Shown in pieces: positions 48,475 to 59,889 of a stretch of DNA of 64,000 bases. Position numbers and translations under genes: made by a program. The DNA is from Megamerina dolium. Lineage: Eukaryota > Arthropoda > Insecta > Diptera > Megamerinidae. Under the pieces are notes generated by a model that was not told the DNA's origin, did not search any database, and was given only the letters and a program-made list of their open reading frames with translations. Each line of letters begins with the position of its first letter. The first letter of the stretch is position 1. Where the stretch lies: assembly GCA_963854835.1 (NCBI GenBank), contig OY978527.1, positions 21,248,557-21,312,556 of the forward strand, given 5' to 3'.

Positions 48475-48670
48475 CGGAGAGAACATAAAACAAGTGCAAA
48501 TAAAAATTTCTTTTAAATAAATTTTTGTATTTATTTCGTTTATATTTCACAAACAACCATATATACCACCAGCATTGCTAAGTAACCAAAGGGAAATTAT
48601 ATGCAAGTAAAAGGGAAGTTCTTTGCGAGGTGGTGTTCTTTTGCAACTCGCTTACAAAAGAATGTATCTT
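48475..48670 (+). mobile_element. MITE family M, copy M4 (partial)
   Basis: Right-hand half of the family: AAGTGCAAATAAAAATTT through CACCAGCATTGCTAAG to GCAACTCGCTTACAAAAGAA. The left half is missing. Lies within Jockey relic 2 between the endonuclease and RT parts. Confidence 0.75.
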
Positions 48671-49363
48671 ATACAATTACTATATTAATTTTTGGTACAT
48701 GTTGTTGATAGGAAAGTATTTTCGAAAGTCAGAATATCTGGAGAATAGTCAGATAAACATTCGTAGCTGATTTTTATTATTAAATGATCATGTCTTACGC
48801 TTTTTGTGATGTAAAAGTCAATTAAGTTTGGTCTTTTCTTCATGTCAGTTGGCCAATATGGTGGTCTGCCGTACATAAAAATTCGCTATTAGTTGCATAT
48901 ATTGCGTTTAGTAATTGTCTGCCTTTGTATTTGTTAGTCTAAAGCCCCAGAATGAGTTTTTAACATTGAAGTCGCCTCCCGCGATATATCGATTGGCAAA
49001 ACATTTCAGATAATCCATGTATTGATATAATGTGTTGTTGTGTTTAGGTGGACAGTAAACAGCTGACAGAACTAGAGTACCATAAAAGTCTTGGACTTGA
49101 ATCGAGGTTGCTTGCAGGTATTCTTCCTTATAGCCATGCAATGCAACACACTTTATATTTTTATTTATAATGGTTGCTGTGCCACCTTGAGCTCGGTTGT
49201 TCGGATGATTAGTACAGAATATATGGTATTTAGGGATTTTTATAAAGTTTTAATTCTGAAATGTGTTGGCTTTATCCATTCGCGTTCCACAAAACAATTT
49301 TTAAGTTACTTGTGTTGTCCATCAAATTTGATTACCAGTAGAGTGATAATGCACATCATGTAA

Positions 49364-49797
49364 TAGCCTAGATAGACGGCAGCCTAATTCGGGATTACCG
49401 AGTTAATTCGAATTAACTCGGGCATTAACTGCAGCTAATCCGCATAAACTCTATGAGTTAATTCTCAAAATAAAAGAGGATTAGGGCAATTTACGATGGC
49501 AATACTGCTGAAAATTGTCTATTGTGAATTTTTCTCCATCCATTTTACAAAATATTAGGTGTGTTCGCTAACAAAAAGCTTTCAACAATTGTTAACAGTT
49601 TTCAACATGAAAAGTGTTGGCGAACAAATAAATCCAGCTGTCAATTACGAACGGTGAATGTCAATTTACAAGTTTCTGATAGTTTTCAACTCACGTACTT
49701 CTTGTAGATTTTCTCATATCGAGACTGATAGATGACAGAAATTGATAGTGATAGTAATGTAAGTGGACAGACCTAATAAAACAGCAATCAACCGTGA
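49364..49797. mobile_element. MITE with Harbinger-like ends, copy H2
   Basis: Starts TAGCCTAGATAGACGGCAG and matches H1 (29462-29946) in inverse orientation down to AAAACAGCAATCAACCG. The far inverted end is missing. Confidence 0.7.
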
Positions 49798-50065
49798 AAA
49801 TAATTGTTTCATCATATCTTCCAGTTAATCGAAATCGCAATTTGTGTTTGGCATAATTTTATCTGTATCAGATGCATTTATTTTAGCTATTTCTTGGGCG
49901 TAGATTAGGTTTGGATATACTTTGTTTTGACTGTTGGGATTTTGTTATGATTGTAATTGCTCCTGTACGCTGTTTAATTTTTAGGAATTTATACACCATA
50001 CAACCTTTATAATTGCCTGTGTGCTTTTCTCCGCATAATGCGCCTTTGATATTAGCTGCATTAGC

Positions 50066-50375
50066 TTGTAACCGAGTTGCAAAAGAACATCAACTCGCAT
50101 TTAATTTTCCTTTTACTTGAATATAATTTCACTTTAGTTACTTAGCAACGCTGGTGGTATATAAGTTTTTCGTGAAATTTGTAAACGAAATAAAAACAAA
50201 AAGAAGCAATTCTGCGGAATCTGTGGTAAATATATTCGTTTATTTAAAATAAATTTTTATTTGCACTTGCTTTATTTTGCTTATTTTTGTTTATATTTAC
50301 AATAATTTGAAGTGTTGTTGAAATTTCCCAAGCACATTCCAGTAGTCTATTCACAATAGTGCTGTTTTAATAACA
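50066..50375 (-). mobile_element. MITE family M, copy M5 (partial)
   Basis: Begins AGCTGCATTAGCTTGTAAC and follows family M to CACAATAGTGCTGTTTT. Same orientation as M1. The outer part of the far end is missing. Confidence 0.75.
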
Positions 50376-50721
50376 GATGCAGATATTTAATAACAACTTG
50401 ATAATTGATTTTTTCAATTTTCATCACACTTTTAATATACTTTTAATATTTAAGACATTTGATCACAAAATACAATTAACATGAATTTGAATGGTAATGA
50501 AATATTTCGACGTGTGTTTTACTTTGACTTGGTCTACATTATATTGGAAAAAAATATGGTGACATTCCCAACCGTTTTCCAAATATTGCCCTTTGTATAA
50601 TGATGAAATGTGAAAAACCTCTAATCTTTTAATTTTATAGATTTCGGAAAATGCTGCCGTCTGCTTTCAGTTTAATTGCACTAGTGATCTATATAATTAT
50701 AATTCTGCTGTTCTTGGAGGT
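50376..50721. other. AT-rich intron DNA
   Basis: No gene or repeat recognised. Confidence 0.45.
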
Positions 50722-51420
50722 GTGTCTCACCGTGTAATCATAAAAAAATTATTGCTTTCATCAATAATAATGTCTTATCAATACATCGATATATCGTCGA
50801 TGGATACGAAGAAGGACGCGCACTCAAAAAATGACCGCGAAAAAAAAACGCTTGAAAAAATCGTCGGCGAAGGGAGACTTGTAAACATAGTTGAAGGCAA
50901 AGAAATACGCGTAATTATTACCAATCGGTCGGATAAATGGTAATATGGTTACTCGTCTTTCTTCGCCGTCAACTATGTTTACCCGTCTTTTCGTCGTCAT
51001 CTATGTTTTCGCGTCTTGCTTCGTCTTATTTTTTTAAGCGTCCTTCTTCGCCGTCAAAACACCAGTGCGTCTTTCTTCATGTGCACCGACGATATTGTTT
51101 TGAAGAGTCTTCTTTATTTTACGGACAAATTTCTTTATAATACGTCTGATTGCTTACTTTCCCAGTCAGAATTATCCAGCAACGAAATTTTAGAGAGTAT
51201 GAAAAAATACGCTGTCAAACAGAAAAATATCGAAAAAAGTAAAAAACAGCAATTTCCAAAAATTGGCAAGTTAACAGAAACAGCTGATTATGAACATTAA
51301 TTTCAATATGAACTCAATATCAAAAAGAAGCGATTCGAAGCAACTTGCCTCAAGAACGCAAAGAGTTTTTGCTGAATACAGGTTCAAACGACTTAAATTA
51401 AATAATAAATCTAATTTTAA
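50722..51420 (+). other. Unrecognised coding-like region with imperfect palindrome
   Basis: Two consecutive frames (50722-50943 and about 51016-51300) are less AT-rich than the surroundings and rich in Lys, Glu and Ser (DAHSKNDREKKTLEKIV; SESKKYAVKQKNIEK-like). Between them, GCGAAGGGAGACTTGTAAAC near 50869 pairs imperfectly with GTTTACCCGTCTTTTCGTCG near 50977, and CGTC(T)TTCTTCGCCGTC repeats three times. I see no known domain. It could be a relic of a DNA transposon or a lost gene. Confidence 0.3.
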
Positions 51421-52791
51421 AACCTAATACATTGGTGATTTGTTATTTTTTTATAATTTGGAATTTGTGCACACTTTAAGAATATTTTGTTGTTGTCATA
51501 TGTGTTTCAATCATCTGTTTTTCTTGCTTGCTCTTACAAGTATAAATTTATCCAGTAAAAACTTGTAAATTCTCTCACAGCGAACTGTCATTTTACGCTT
51601 TCATTTTCTCTATCGTTGCAAGTTTTTTGGTGTTAATAAACACCATTTGACAAAAAAATGATAATTTGTAAGAATTTCTGTAAACATACACACATAATGA
51701 CTGCGTTGATACTCGTATACATTTCAATAATGTTATTTACAGTTCCAAACACTTTAATCAATACAGAACGATAATAAGATATAAAACTGCTTTTTTCAAA
51801 AAAAGTTTTTTATGATTTCAAAAGAAATTCATCATTTTGTAAGAAATTTCTTATCAACTGTTTTATAATTTCAAATAGAAATAAACAAAACAAAATAAAG
51901 ATAAATAAGCTGACCTACCACTTAATAAAAGTAATGATGATCATAATAATTTGATGGAATAAAAAGAAACTAACAGAACAGTATTTTCTTTCTACTAATT
52001 AGCCAGTCTGGCCTATATACACGATATTTAGTTGCAATAAATTCATAAACACCAAAGATTGATATTTATACGATTGCATTCTATGCACGAGTACTCAACA
52101 AATGCGTGCTAATGTTAGCTATATTAGACATTTTATTTATTTGCAATCTGATTTGATGAGAAAAACTGATTAATCATTTATAATTACGACTAATTTAATG
52201 TGAAGAGAAATAAAACTTTGATTACTTATCTAGACTACTAGAAGTCATGAGCAGTAGTAAAATATATTACTAACAATATATTTATGTATATTTTATCGCA
52301 TGAAAATGTTTTAACAATGAAAAATTATTGGGAAGTAAACAAAATAAAAATCACAAAAAAAAACAATATTTTTTTGACATTGTATTCAACTACATTCTAC
52401 ATCATAGCTTATTTTAGACTTGCCAATAAATCCTTTAAAAATTTGCCAAATAAAATTTAATTATCACTATATAATATGCTGATAACAAAATATCTATATG
52501 CGATAAATGATACAAAGAAAGAGGTAACGATAGTAAATGAAATAGGAATGTATAAATTTTTCAGACAATTTGAATCTTTTATTTTTATGTAATGTCATAC
52601 TTAGTTTGTTTTAGCATTCTAAATGTTAGTATATTTATTAAAATTCTTATCGATATTAATATTTTTCAGCCATAGTCATATAGTATTGGCATATATTCAA
52701 AGTAAAGATCATCTTAAATTTAATATAAGCTTTTTGATAGATTTCAGATAATCTTAACCATAGTATAATTAACAAAGTAAAGCCATCAGAA
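51421..52791. other. AT-rich intron DNA
   Basis: No gene or element seen. Confidence 0.5.
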
Positions 52792-52814
52792 AGAGAGAGA
52801 GAGAGAGAGAGAGG
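52792..52814. repeat. (GA)n microsatellite
   Basis: GAGA dinucleotide run of about 20 bases. A shorter one lies at 46857-46870 within Jockey relic 2. Confidence 0.9.
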
Positions 52815-52869
52815 AATTTTGATGTTCTCATTTTGAAATATGTATATATGTAGAAGAAAATCAAGGAGA

Positions 52870-53270
52870 CCTTTGTGAAATCTATCAAAGTGAAATCTAA
52901 AAACTGAAATAATGTAATATTCGAGAATATTACATTATTTGTGTATGTTTGACTCATTGTAGAAGAGTCAAACATCTCACATGTATTTGTTTATTCTTTC
53001 TTTTCGATTATTACTAATTTTTTTTTAATAACATCAACTGTAAATATTTTTTAGAAGATGTTACAATAAATAAAATAATCAACATTTTTTTTGTTTTCTC
53101 TAAAAAAAAATCTAAAAAAGCTCATAATTATGACACGGCCTGAACAGATTTTGATATTCCTCTTTCATGATATTTTTACACATAGTAATTTTGACACTAC
53201 CTAAACATACTTTGGCATAGCCTGTGAATAACATGAACACAAATTTTCGAACTATAATTGACTATAACTA
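52870..53270 (-). repeat. Dispersed repeat, copy 2
   Basis: Reverse-orientation partner of 43139-43800, with the words CTTTGTGAAATCTATCAAAG and CACTACCTAAACATACTTTG. Confidence 0.55.
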
Positions 53271-54178
53271 AGGGCAAATGTACCGATTATCGTCTCTCCC
53301 TAGCATCTAATATTTGCTGTAGTATTATCTACAAGAATATATGAAAATTGTTACAAAACAAATAGTACAAAATATGCTGAATTATATAAATTCAATATAA
53401 AGCTTAAACTATATTTGTCTATACTGTATGTTATAGAAAAACACGAAAGGAGTTTTTTCGTACTTTTTTTTGGGATTTTGTAAGGAATTCAGTAAAATAA
53501 ACATCAATGCAGTTAAGGGTGCAGAAATTGTTAAAATATCAACAAACATCCTTCCGATGATATCACCTTAGTTTTATTACACCATGAATAATTTTGAATG
53601 GGCGTTAGCTCGTACATAATCAAAAGTTGTAACAATGTTATATAGGTTTTTAGTAGCAGTTAACATTAATTTATGGTTCAAAAGGTAAACAAAGCAATAT
53701 CATTATAATATTGGTGCTCTTAGTGTGCCCAAAACAAAGACAAAGCAATAGAAACAACAACAAAATAACAAACTGTAGTACAAAAAATTCGATAGTACAA
53801 GTTTCGTTTTAAAAATTCAAAAAATGAGCAAAAATAATTTTTTTTCGGAATATTGTTATATATGGTTTATTTGAAAGACCAAACATTACTATTAATTATT
53901 GAACATGAAACTCTAATTCCCACAGAGACACATTCAGATTGTAACTGATGAAGTTTCCACATTTGCTAAGAGCTATTTAGCTAATTAGCTAAGCATGAGA
54001 GGCGTCCCAATGCTGTGGCGTTATACCTACTAAAAAGTCAAGGACATATCCGCCTAAAGAGAAACGGCGTTTTAAAATTGAAGGCAATTTGAATGTATTA
54101 TATATGATTCATATCATTTTTTTTTACTAAACCGTAATAGCTCGAAGCATTGACAATGCGTATTTGGTATATTAAGTA
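53271..54178. other. AT-rich intron DNA
   Basis: No gene or element seen. Confidence 0.5.
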
Positions 54179-54179
54179 A

Positions 54180-54235
<56 letters not shown>

Positions 54236-54238
54236 TTG

Positions 54239-54320
<82 letters not shown>

Positions 54321-54321
54321 C
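54179..54321. repeat. (TA)n array
   Basis: Alternating TA with several GTA interruptions. Confidence 0.93.
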
Positions 54322-54419
54322 GTAATTTCAAAATGTGAATGTTTTTTTTTTTTAATTTATTATTACTTCTAAGCATAAGTTAGAAGATTCAATAAAATAA
54401 ATATATATACCAATGAAAA

Positions 54420-55065
54420 AAAAATTTTTTTCAAAGACCTTGGTGACAGTTTCTGGGTCTATATCACGAATGGCTTGCTCGATTTTCGCCTTAAGTGTCT
54501 GAATCGTAAATGGGTTGTTCGCATATCAGTCCTTCAAGGCACTCCATAAACAAAGTCTAACGGCGTCAAATCGCAGCTCCGCGATGGCAAATTTATTTCA
54601 CCTAGATGGCTAATAATACGATTACCGAACATGGCACGAAAAAGATCAATTATGGCATAAGCTGTGTGACATGGCGCGCCATCCTGCTGAAACTAAAGGT
54701 CCTCCAAGTCCATGTCTTCAATTTCCGGCCATCAATCAACGGCCATCACCGTTGACTGAAATGGCACCAAACAGTCACTCTCTGAGAATGCATTGGATTC
54801 TCGACGATTGTGCGGTTTTGCCGATACCCAGATGCGGCAGTTTTGATTGTTAATATAGCCGCCGAGGTGAAAATGCGCTTCGTCAAAAATAAGAAAAAAA
54901 TAAACGCACTGTTTGGGCTACACAATAGTCAGTTTGGAAATAGATTTGCTTATCTCCCAACTTTGTTCAAGCGTAAAGCGATTCACTTCGTTCCGCGGAG
55001 ATTTGATACTGACATTCTGTCAAGATTTCCAGTGGGAAAGAGCTGTCACTGTAAAAATGATATAT
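54420..55065 (-). pseudogene. Mariner-like transposase relic, C-terminal half
   Basis: On the minus strand from about 54710: FQQDGAPCHTAYAIIDLF (second catalytic Asp), then NRIISHLGEINLPSRSCDL and TPLDF (third Asp) with 36 residues between, the same spacing as the 31.9-kb transposase. The sequence continues to IRDIDPETVTKVFEK near 54440. The N-terminal half (54730-55065) is too worn to read well; a TAG precedes the FQQD block. Inverted ends not found. Confidence 0.75.
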
Positions 55066-55070
55066 GATTT

Positions 55071-55127
55071 AAAAGAATGACCTATATAGAGGGTGGACCA
55101 TTTACCCTCTATATAGGTCATTCTTTT
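55071..55127. repeat. Perfect 24-bp hairpin
   Basis: The arms 55071-55094 and 55104-55127 are exact reverse complements (AAAAGAATGACCTATATAGA and onward) around a 9-base loop. The right arm coincides with the left end of the foldback element. Confidence 0.93.
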
Positions 55128-55837
55128 TTAAATCGCACAATTTTCAGGATTTGATGTCTCGGAATGGCAGACAATTTTTTTTAATCCTTTACATAAAATA
55201 AGTTTACACGTGTATCAGGATTTCTCTCGGAAAAATTTTTTAAAGGAATATCGTTAGGTCAAAGTTTGGAAAAATTACAAAGTTTCTTCAATTTCTGTGG
55301 TACTTAAATCGACATATCTCGGGTTCTGCTGGTCCGATTTAGTCCGTTCTATATCCGGTAGATAGATATTTTCAATTACTTTAATTCATTTATATATTCT
55401 AGTTTTTTGCGATTTCAAATAAATGTATAGAAAATTTAATGAAAATTTCACAAGGCTTTTTCATGCCCGAAAAACATTGAATTTTAAATGAATACATGGT
55501 ACATACATACATGTATTTATACTTGCTGTGCTCGTAAGTTCGCCAATTCTACCTTATACGCATATATGTCGCGGTAAACAAAAATTTATATAAAATCAGA
55601 AAAATATCGCTCATTGTTTTGACAATTTTGTATTTTGTAAAACCGTATGGCACGTTTACTGATGCATTCAAAAAAGTCATCTACCCTTAGGGTCGCGCAT
55701 GAAAAAGCCCTTTCAAATTTTCATTCAATTGTTTATACATCTATTTTAAATCGTAAAAAATACAAAAGAATTAATGTATATGAAATTATCAATTCAACGG
55801 ATGTAGAATGAACTAAATCGGACAAGTAAAACCCGAG

Positions 55838-57914
55838 GCGATCACCAGAGACAGCAGAAGCATTTTCCACTCGATTATCGGATCTGCTTATGCAGAACAC
55901 TCCCCCACTTGATGATACATTCGCACGGTGGACACATATATCCCACTATTTGACTACTGCTGCCGAGGAGGTAATCGGTTACTACCGGCCACTGAGGAAT
56001 GAGTGGTATGATCAGGAGTGTCGCGACGCTACCGCAGAGAAAGACGCCGCCTACAGAAAAACCCTGCGTGCAGGCGCGACGCGAGCTGTTAAGGAGCGGT
56101 ACAGAAAAGGAATGCAGAGAGACGTCTTTTCAGGCGCAAGAAAAGAGAACAAGAAACCCGCGAGTGAGAGGAGATAGAGATGTGTACCGACAAGAATAAG
56201 ACTCGAAAATTCTTGGAAAAGATCAAGCGCCTGAGTGGAGGTTTATATCCCGGAGCCTCTTCTTGTCGTGATGGAAATGGGAATCTGGTTACGGATGTCC
56301 AGAGTGTACTGAGCCTATGGAGGGAACACTTCTCCACGTTACTGAATGGCGATGCTACGAACAATTCCGCCAGTGGAGGAGATTGTTTGATAACCCCAAT
56401 TACAGATGATGGTGTTGATGTTCCACCACCCGACTATGACGAGGTTGAAACGGCCATTTTAAGGCTCAAGAACAACAAAGCTGCAGGTGCTGATGGCCTG
56501 CCTGCCGAGTTGTTTAAGACCGGAGGCGATGAGCTGCTCACCCGCATGCACCAGCTCATAAGCAGAATATGGTCGGATGAAAGCATGCCTGATGATTGGA
56601 GGCTCAGTGTTCTCTGTCCTGTACATAAAAAAGGAGACCCCACAATTTGCGCCAACTACCGTGGAATAAGTCTCCTGAGCATCGCATACAAGGCTCTATC
56701 GAGCGTACTGTGTGAAAGGTTGAAGCCTATGCTCAGCAACCTGATTGGACCGTATCAGTGTGGCTTCAGACGCCAAATTCTGGAGAAGACTCAAAAAAAC
56801 AGATCGACACACACCACCTATTTGATGATTATAAAGCCGCTTTCGACAGTCCGGTAAGGGATTACCTCTACGTAACAATGTCTGAGTTCGGTATTCCTGC
56901 AAAGCTCATTCGACTTTGTAGAATGACACTGCATAACTCCAGTTGTGCAGTGAAAATTGGGAAGGACCTCTCCACTCCGTTTAGTACCGAACGGGGTTTC
57001 AGACAAGGTGATTCGTTATTGTGCGACTTCTTCAATCTTATTATGAAGAAAATAATACAAGCTGCTGATCTACGACATAATGGCACTATCTTCAACAAAA
57101 CTGTCATGCTGTTAGCGTATGCCGACGATATTGACATAATCGGCATGAACACGCGAGCAGTCAGTGCAGCATTTTCAGAGTTGGAAAGAGAGTCGCGTCG
57201 GATGGGTCTTACGGTGAACGAGGGCAAGACGAAGTATCTAGTGTCAACAAACAAAGAGTCCCGGTGTCTTCGACAGCACGTCACTGTTGACAACTACGCT
57301 TCTGAAGTGGTAAGGGACTTTGTCTATCTTGGAACCAACATTAACAGAAGTAATGACGTCAGCTTGGAGATCATGCGTAGGATAACTTTTGTTAACTGGT
57401 GTTACTTTGGGCTGAGTAAGCAATTGAGAAGTCGAGCCCTCTCTCGAAGAACGAAAACTACACTCTACAAGTCTCTCATCATGCCTGTTCTAACATATGG
57501 CGCTGAAACCTGGACAATTTCCACCTCGGATGTGCGAATGCTTGGAGTTTTCGAGAGAAAAGTCCTCCGCAAGATCTTTGGACCTATTTGCGTTGATGGC
57601 GGGTACCGAATAAGGTACAACCATGAGCTGTACGAGCTGTATGCCGATATTGACTTAGTAAAGCGCATCAAAATCCAGCGGCTGCGCTGGCTAGGTCATG
57701 TCGAGCGAATGGAAGAGCACGCTCCAGCTAAGAAGGTGTTATATTCGGAGCCCGCTGGAGGACCTCACCTCTGGTGGAAAGACCAAGTACTGGAGAACCT
57801 GACGGCGCTTGGAATTTCTACCTGGCGCCAGCTAGCGAAGAACAGAGATGACTGGCGAAGCATGTTATTTTCGGCCTAAATCGTTATTCGGTTGTTATGG
57901 CCACATAAGTAAGG
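55838..57914 (+). mobile_element. RTE-like LINE copy B with TSD
   Basis: Flanked by a perfect 14-bp duplication AAGTAAAACCCGAG at 55824-55837 and 57915-57928. The copy begins in the linker between endonuclease and RT and ends in GGCCACATAAGTAAGG. It lies in the right arm of FB1. It extends about 200 bp further 5' than copy A. Confidence 0.92.
55890..57879 (+). pseudogene. LINE reverse transcriptase (copy B)
   Basis: The linker and first RT blocks are open from 56180 to 56857, and the rest from 56758 to 57879 in another frame. The break comes from a one-base loss near 56795. A separate in-frame 36-bp deletion removes the PGKSTINQIFTL block just before it. YADD lies at 57118-57129. The C-terminal Arg-rich stretch is shortened by an in-frame deletion (PAGG runs straight to PHLWWKDQ). 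An early segment near 55900 (WTHISHYLTTAAEEVIGYY, RNEWYDQECRDAT) is the usual linker of this family. Confidence 0.85.
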
Positions 57915-58143
57915 AAGTAAAACCCGAGATATTGTGATTTAAGTAACACAGAAATTGACAAAACGTAGTCATTTTTCAAAACTTTGACCTAACGGTATTC
58001 CATTCAAAATTTTTTCCAAGAGAAATCCTGATACACGTGTAAATTTTTTTAGGAAATAATTTTTTTGAAAAACTTTCGGTCGATTTAAAAACATCAAATT
58101 TTTTTACCAAACCCGTGCTATTTAAATAGAATATCCCATATCT

Positions 58144-59135
58144 TACTTACTTACTTACTTATGTGGCCATAACAACCGAATATCGATTTAGGCCGAAAAT
58201 AACATGCTTCGCCAGCCATCTCTGTTCTTCGCTAGCTGGCGCCAGTTAGAAATTCCAAGCGCCGTCAGGTTCTCCAGTACTTGGTCTTTCCACCGGAGGT
58301 TTGGTCTTCCTCTTCTGCGTCGTCCTCCTGCGGGTTCCGAATATAACACCTTCTTAGCTGGAGCGTGTTCTTCCATTCGCTCGACATGACCTAGCCAGCG
58401 CAGCCACTGGATTTTGATGCGCTTTACTATGTCAATATCGGCATATAGCTCGTACAGCTCATGGTTGTACCTTATTCGGTACTCGCCACCAACGCAAATA
58501 GGTCCAGTCCAGCATGCCTTCCGTCAATCACCACATGATCAATTTGGTTTCTTGTACGATGATCTGGAGACAACCATGTCGCTTTGTGGATGTCGAGATG
58601 CTGGAATCTGGTACCACCAATTACCCTGTTTCGTGCTGCGGCGAAGTCGATCAGCCTCATTCCGTTATCGGAGGTGTTCTGGTGGAGGCTGAATTTTCCG
58701 ACAGTTGGACCAAAGGTACCTTCCTTGCCCACCCTGGCATTAAAGTCGCCAAGCACGATTTTGATATCGTGGCGGGGGCAGCGGTCATAAGCTTCTTCGA
58801 GGCGCTGAAAGAAGCTCTCCTTGGTCACATTGTCCTTCTCATCCGTCGGAGCGTGGGCACATATAAGGCTGATGTTGAAAAATTTTGCCTTGATGCGGAT
58901 TGTGGCCAGCCGTTCGTTCACAGGCGTGAACTGTGAGACAAGATGTCGTAGTCTCTTGCTGACCATCCACATCCTAATTCGTGCCTTTCAGCATGGCAAC
59001 TGTAGTAGATGTCACAGGACGCTCTTTTGGAGCAGCCCTGTCCTGTCCATCGCATTTCCTGGAGAGCGGTGATGTCAGCTCTGTATTTTTCGAGGACATC
59101 AACCAGCTGGATAGAGGCACCCTCCCTATAAAGGG
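58144..59135 (-). mobile_element. RTE-like LINE copy C, internally deleted, with TSD
   Basis: Antisense copy with an 11-bp duplication ATCCCATATCT at 58133-58143 and 59136-59146. It keeps the start of the endonuclease (SLYREGASIQLVDVLEK, near 59130) and the last 110 codons of ORF2 with the 3' UTR. Nearly all of the RT is deleted at a join near 58507. The (TAAG)n tail is four units long, at 58144-58160. It lies at the right edge of FB1. Confidence 0.9.
58188..59135 (-). pseudogene. LINE copy C: endonuclease plus C-terminal tail
   Basis: Endonuclease motifs on the minus strand: ALQEMRWTGQG (catalytic Glu), LICAHAPTD, IVLGDFNARVG (Asp and Asn), TWLSPDHRTRNQIDHVVIDG (Asp-His end). A stop and shift separate the first part from the 166-codon frame 58472-58972. 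The tail is GRRRRGRPNLRWKDQVLEN to the stop at 58188. This copy best shows the APE-type endonuclease of the family. In fly gene sets such frames are often misannotated as craniofacial-development-protein-like genes. Confidence 0.85.
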
Positions 59136-59146
59136 ATCCCATATCT

Positions 59147-59889
59147 AGCTGATGTTTTTGCAATAAATGAATGAAATTAAATTATGATATTTTATTTGTC
59201 ATTATTGTGAATGATATTATAACATTTATATAACGTACGGCGCATATTGCGCCAGAATACTGTGGTAATAGTTATCCATATCAAGTACATATTTTCAGAG
59301 AAAACTTAAATGTTTCATGAAATAAATACCTACTTAACAGCAACGACAACAATCGCATTTGATTACATTTTTCTTATGCTTTGCATAAATTAAAATATTT
59401 AATTATAAATTTATTCAACGATGGTTGCTCGTGGAACTTATTGCTGTCTTAGTAGGCACCTACGTAAATAATCACATAAGCCTCTTACTAATAAATATAT
59501 TCAACAACAACAGCAACAACCATAATTGCGAGGTTTATTGAAAGCTTCATGTTTAATCAAAAACTAATAATAGATAATAAAATATACACATGTAATATAA
59601 TATTAAAACATTTATTGCAACAATAAAAATCAATAAATCCCATCTATACTACATATACATACTTACTTACCGATGGGTCACATCAACTATTTGTATATAA
59701 TAAATAACTCTGTACGGTAACATTGAACCTTTATCATACCAATTAAATTAGTTCTTCCGGTAAACCTCTGTACTTATACACGTATGCAACTACATCAAAA
59801 AATTATGTATATATTTTATCAAATCAAATTGACGACTATTGATAATAATTTTTGACATCTTTTATTTAATCATTAAAAAAAATTAATAT
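59147..59889. other. AT-rich intron DNA
   Basis: No gene or element ends recognised. Confidence 0.5.

Larger units (their letters stand above)
46575..49141 (-). pseudogene. Jockey relic 2 ORF2 pieces
   Basis: The endonuclease and RT parts are in several frames. The RT catalytic box region, between 48086 and 47183, is missing or destroyed by the M3 insertion. The C-terminus after 46830 remains open to a stop near 46575, better kept than the rest. Confidence 0.75.
46575..49345 (-). mobile_element. Jockey-like LINE relic 2, with nested MITEs
   Basis: Minus-strand ORF2 relic, 5' to 3' from high to low coordinates: endonuclease (49140-48690; AVYCPPKHN, GGDFNVKNSFWG, RPPYWPTDMKKRPNLIDF); RT start (48316-48086; KLFEKSIFNRLEP, RRKHSTIEQVHRV); RT thumb (47183-46851; LKNWGIEINTSKTVQVIYTN, KYLGMTIDAKL); and a conserved C-terminus (46830-46575; SKILRSITNAEWYIP, KHIHRLLAHTNTELREIP). 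Two family M MITEs interrupt it. Related to relic 1. Confidence 0.85.
55104..58132. mobile_element. Foldback element FB1, split by LINE B
   Basis: Two long inverted arms face each other. The left arm (about 55104-55480) mirrors the right arm (about 55665-55837 plus 57929-58132), including TACACGTGTATCAGGATTTC, ATATCTCGGGTT and AGGCTTTTTCATGC. Removing the LINE and one copy of its duplication leaves about 940 bp with a spacer of about 180 bp. No coding frame. Such structures form hairpins and move as MITEs or foldbacks; the transposase source is unknown. Confidence 0.8.

Noticed and set aside
55104..58132. Assembly artefact explaining the FB1 palindrome
   Set aside because: The arms differ at many positions and one arm carries a LINE with a clean target duplication, which an artefact would not create.
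58472..58972. Host craniofacial-development-type protein
   Set aside because: The endonuclease domain of LINE copy C; resemblance to that annotation comes from LINE-derived database entries.
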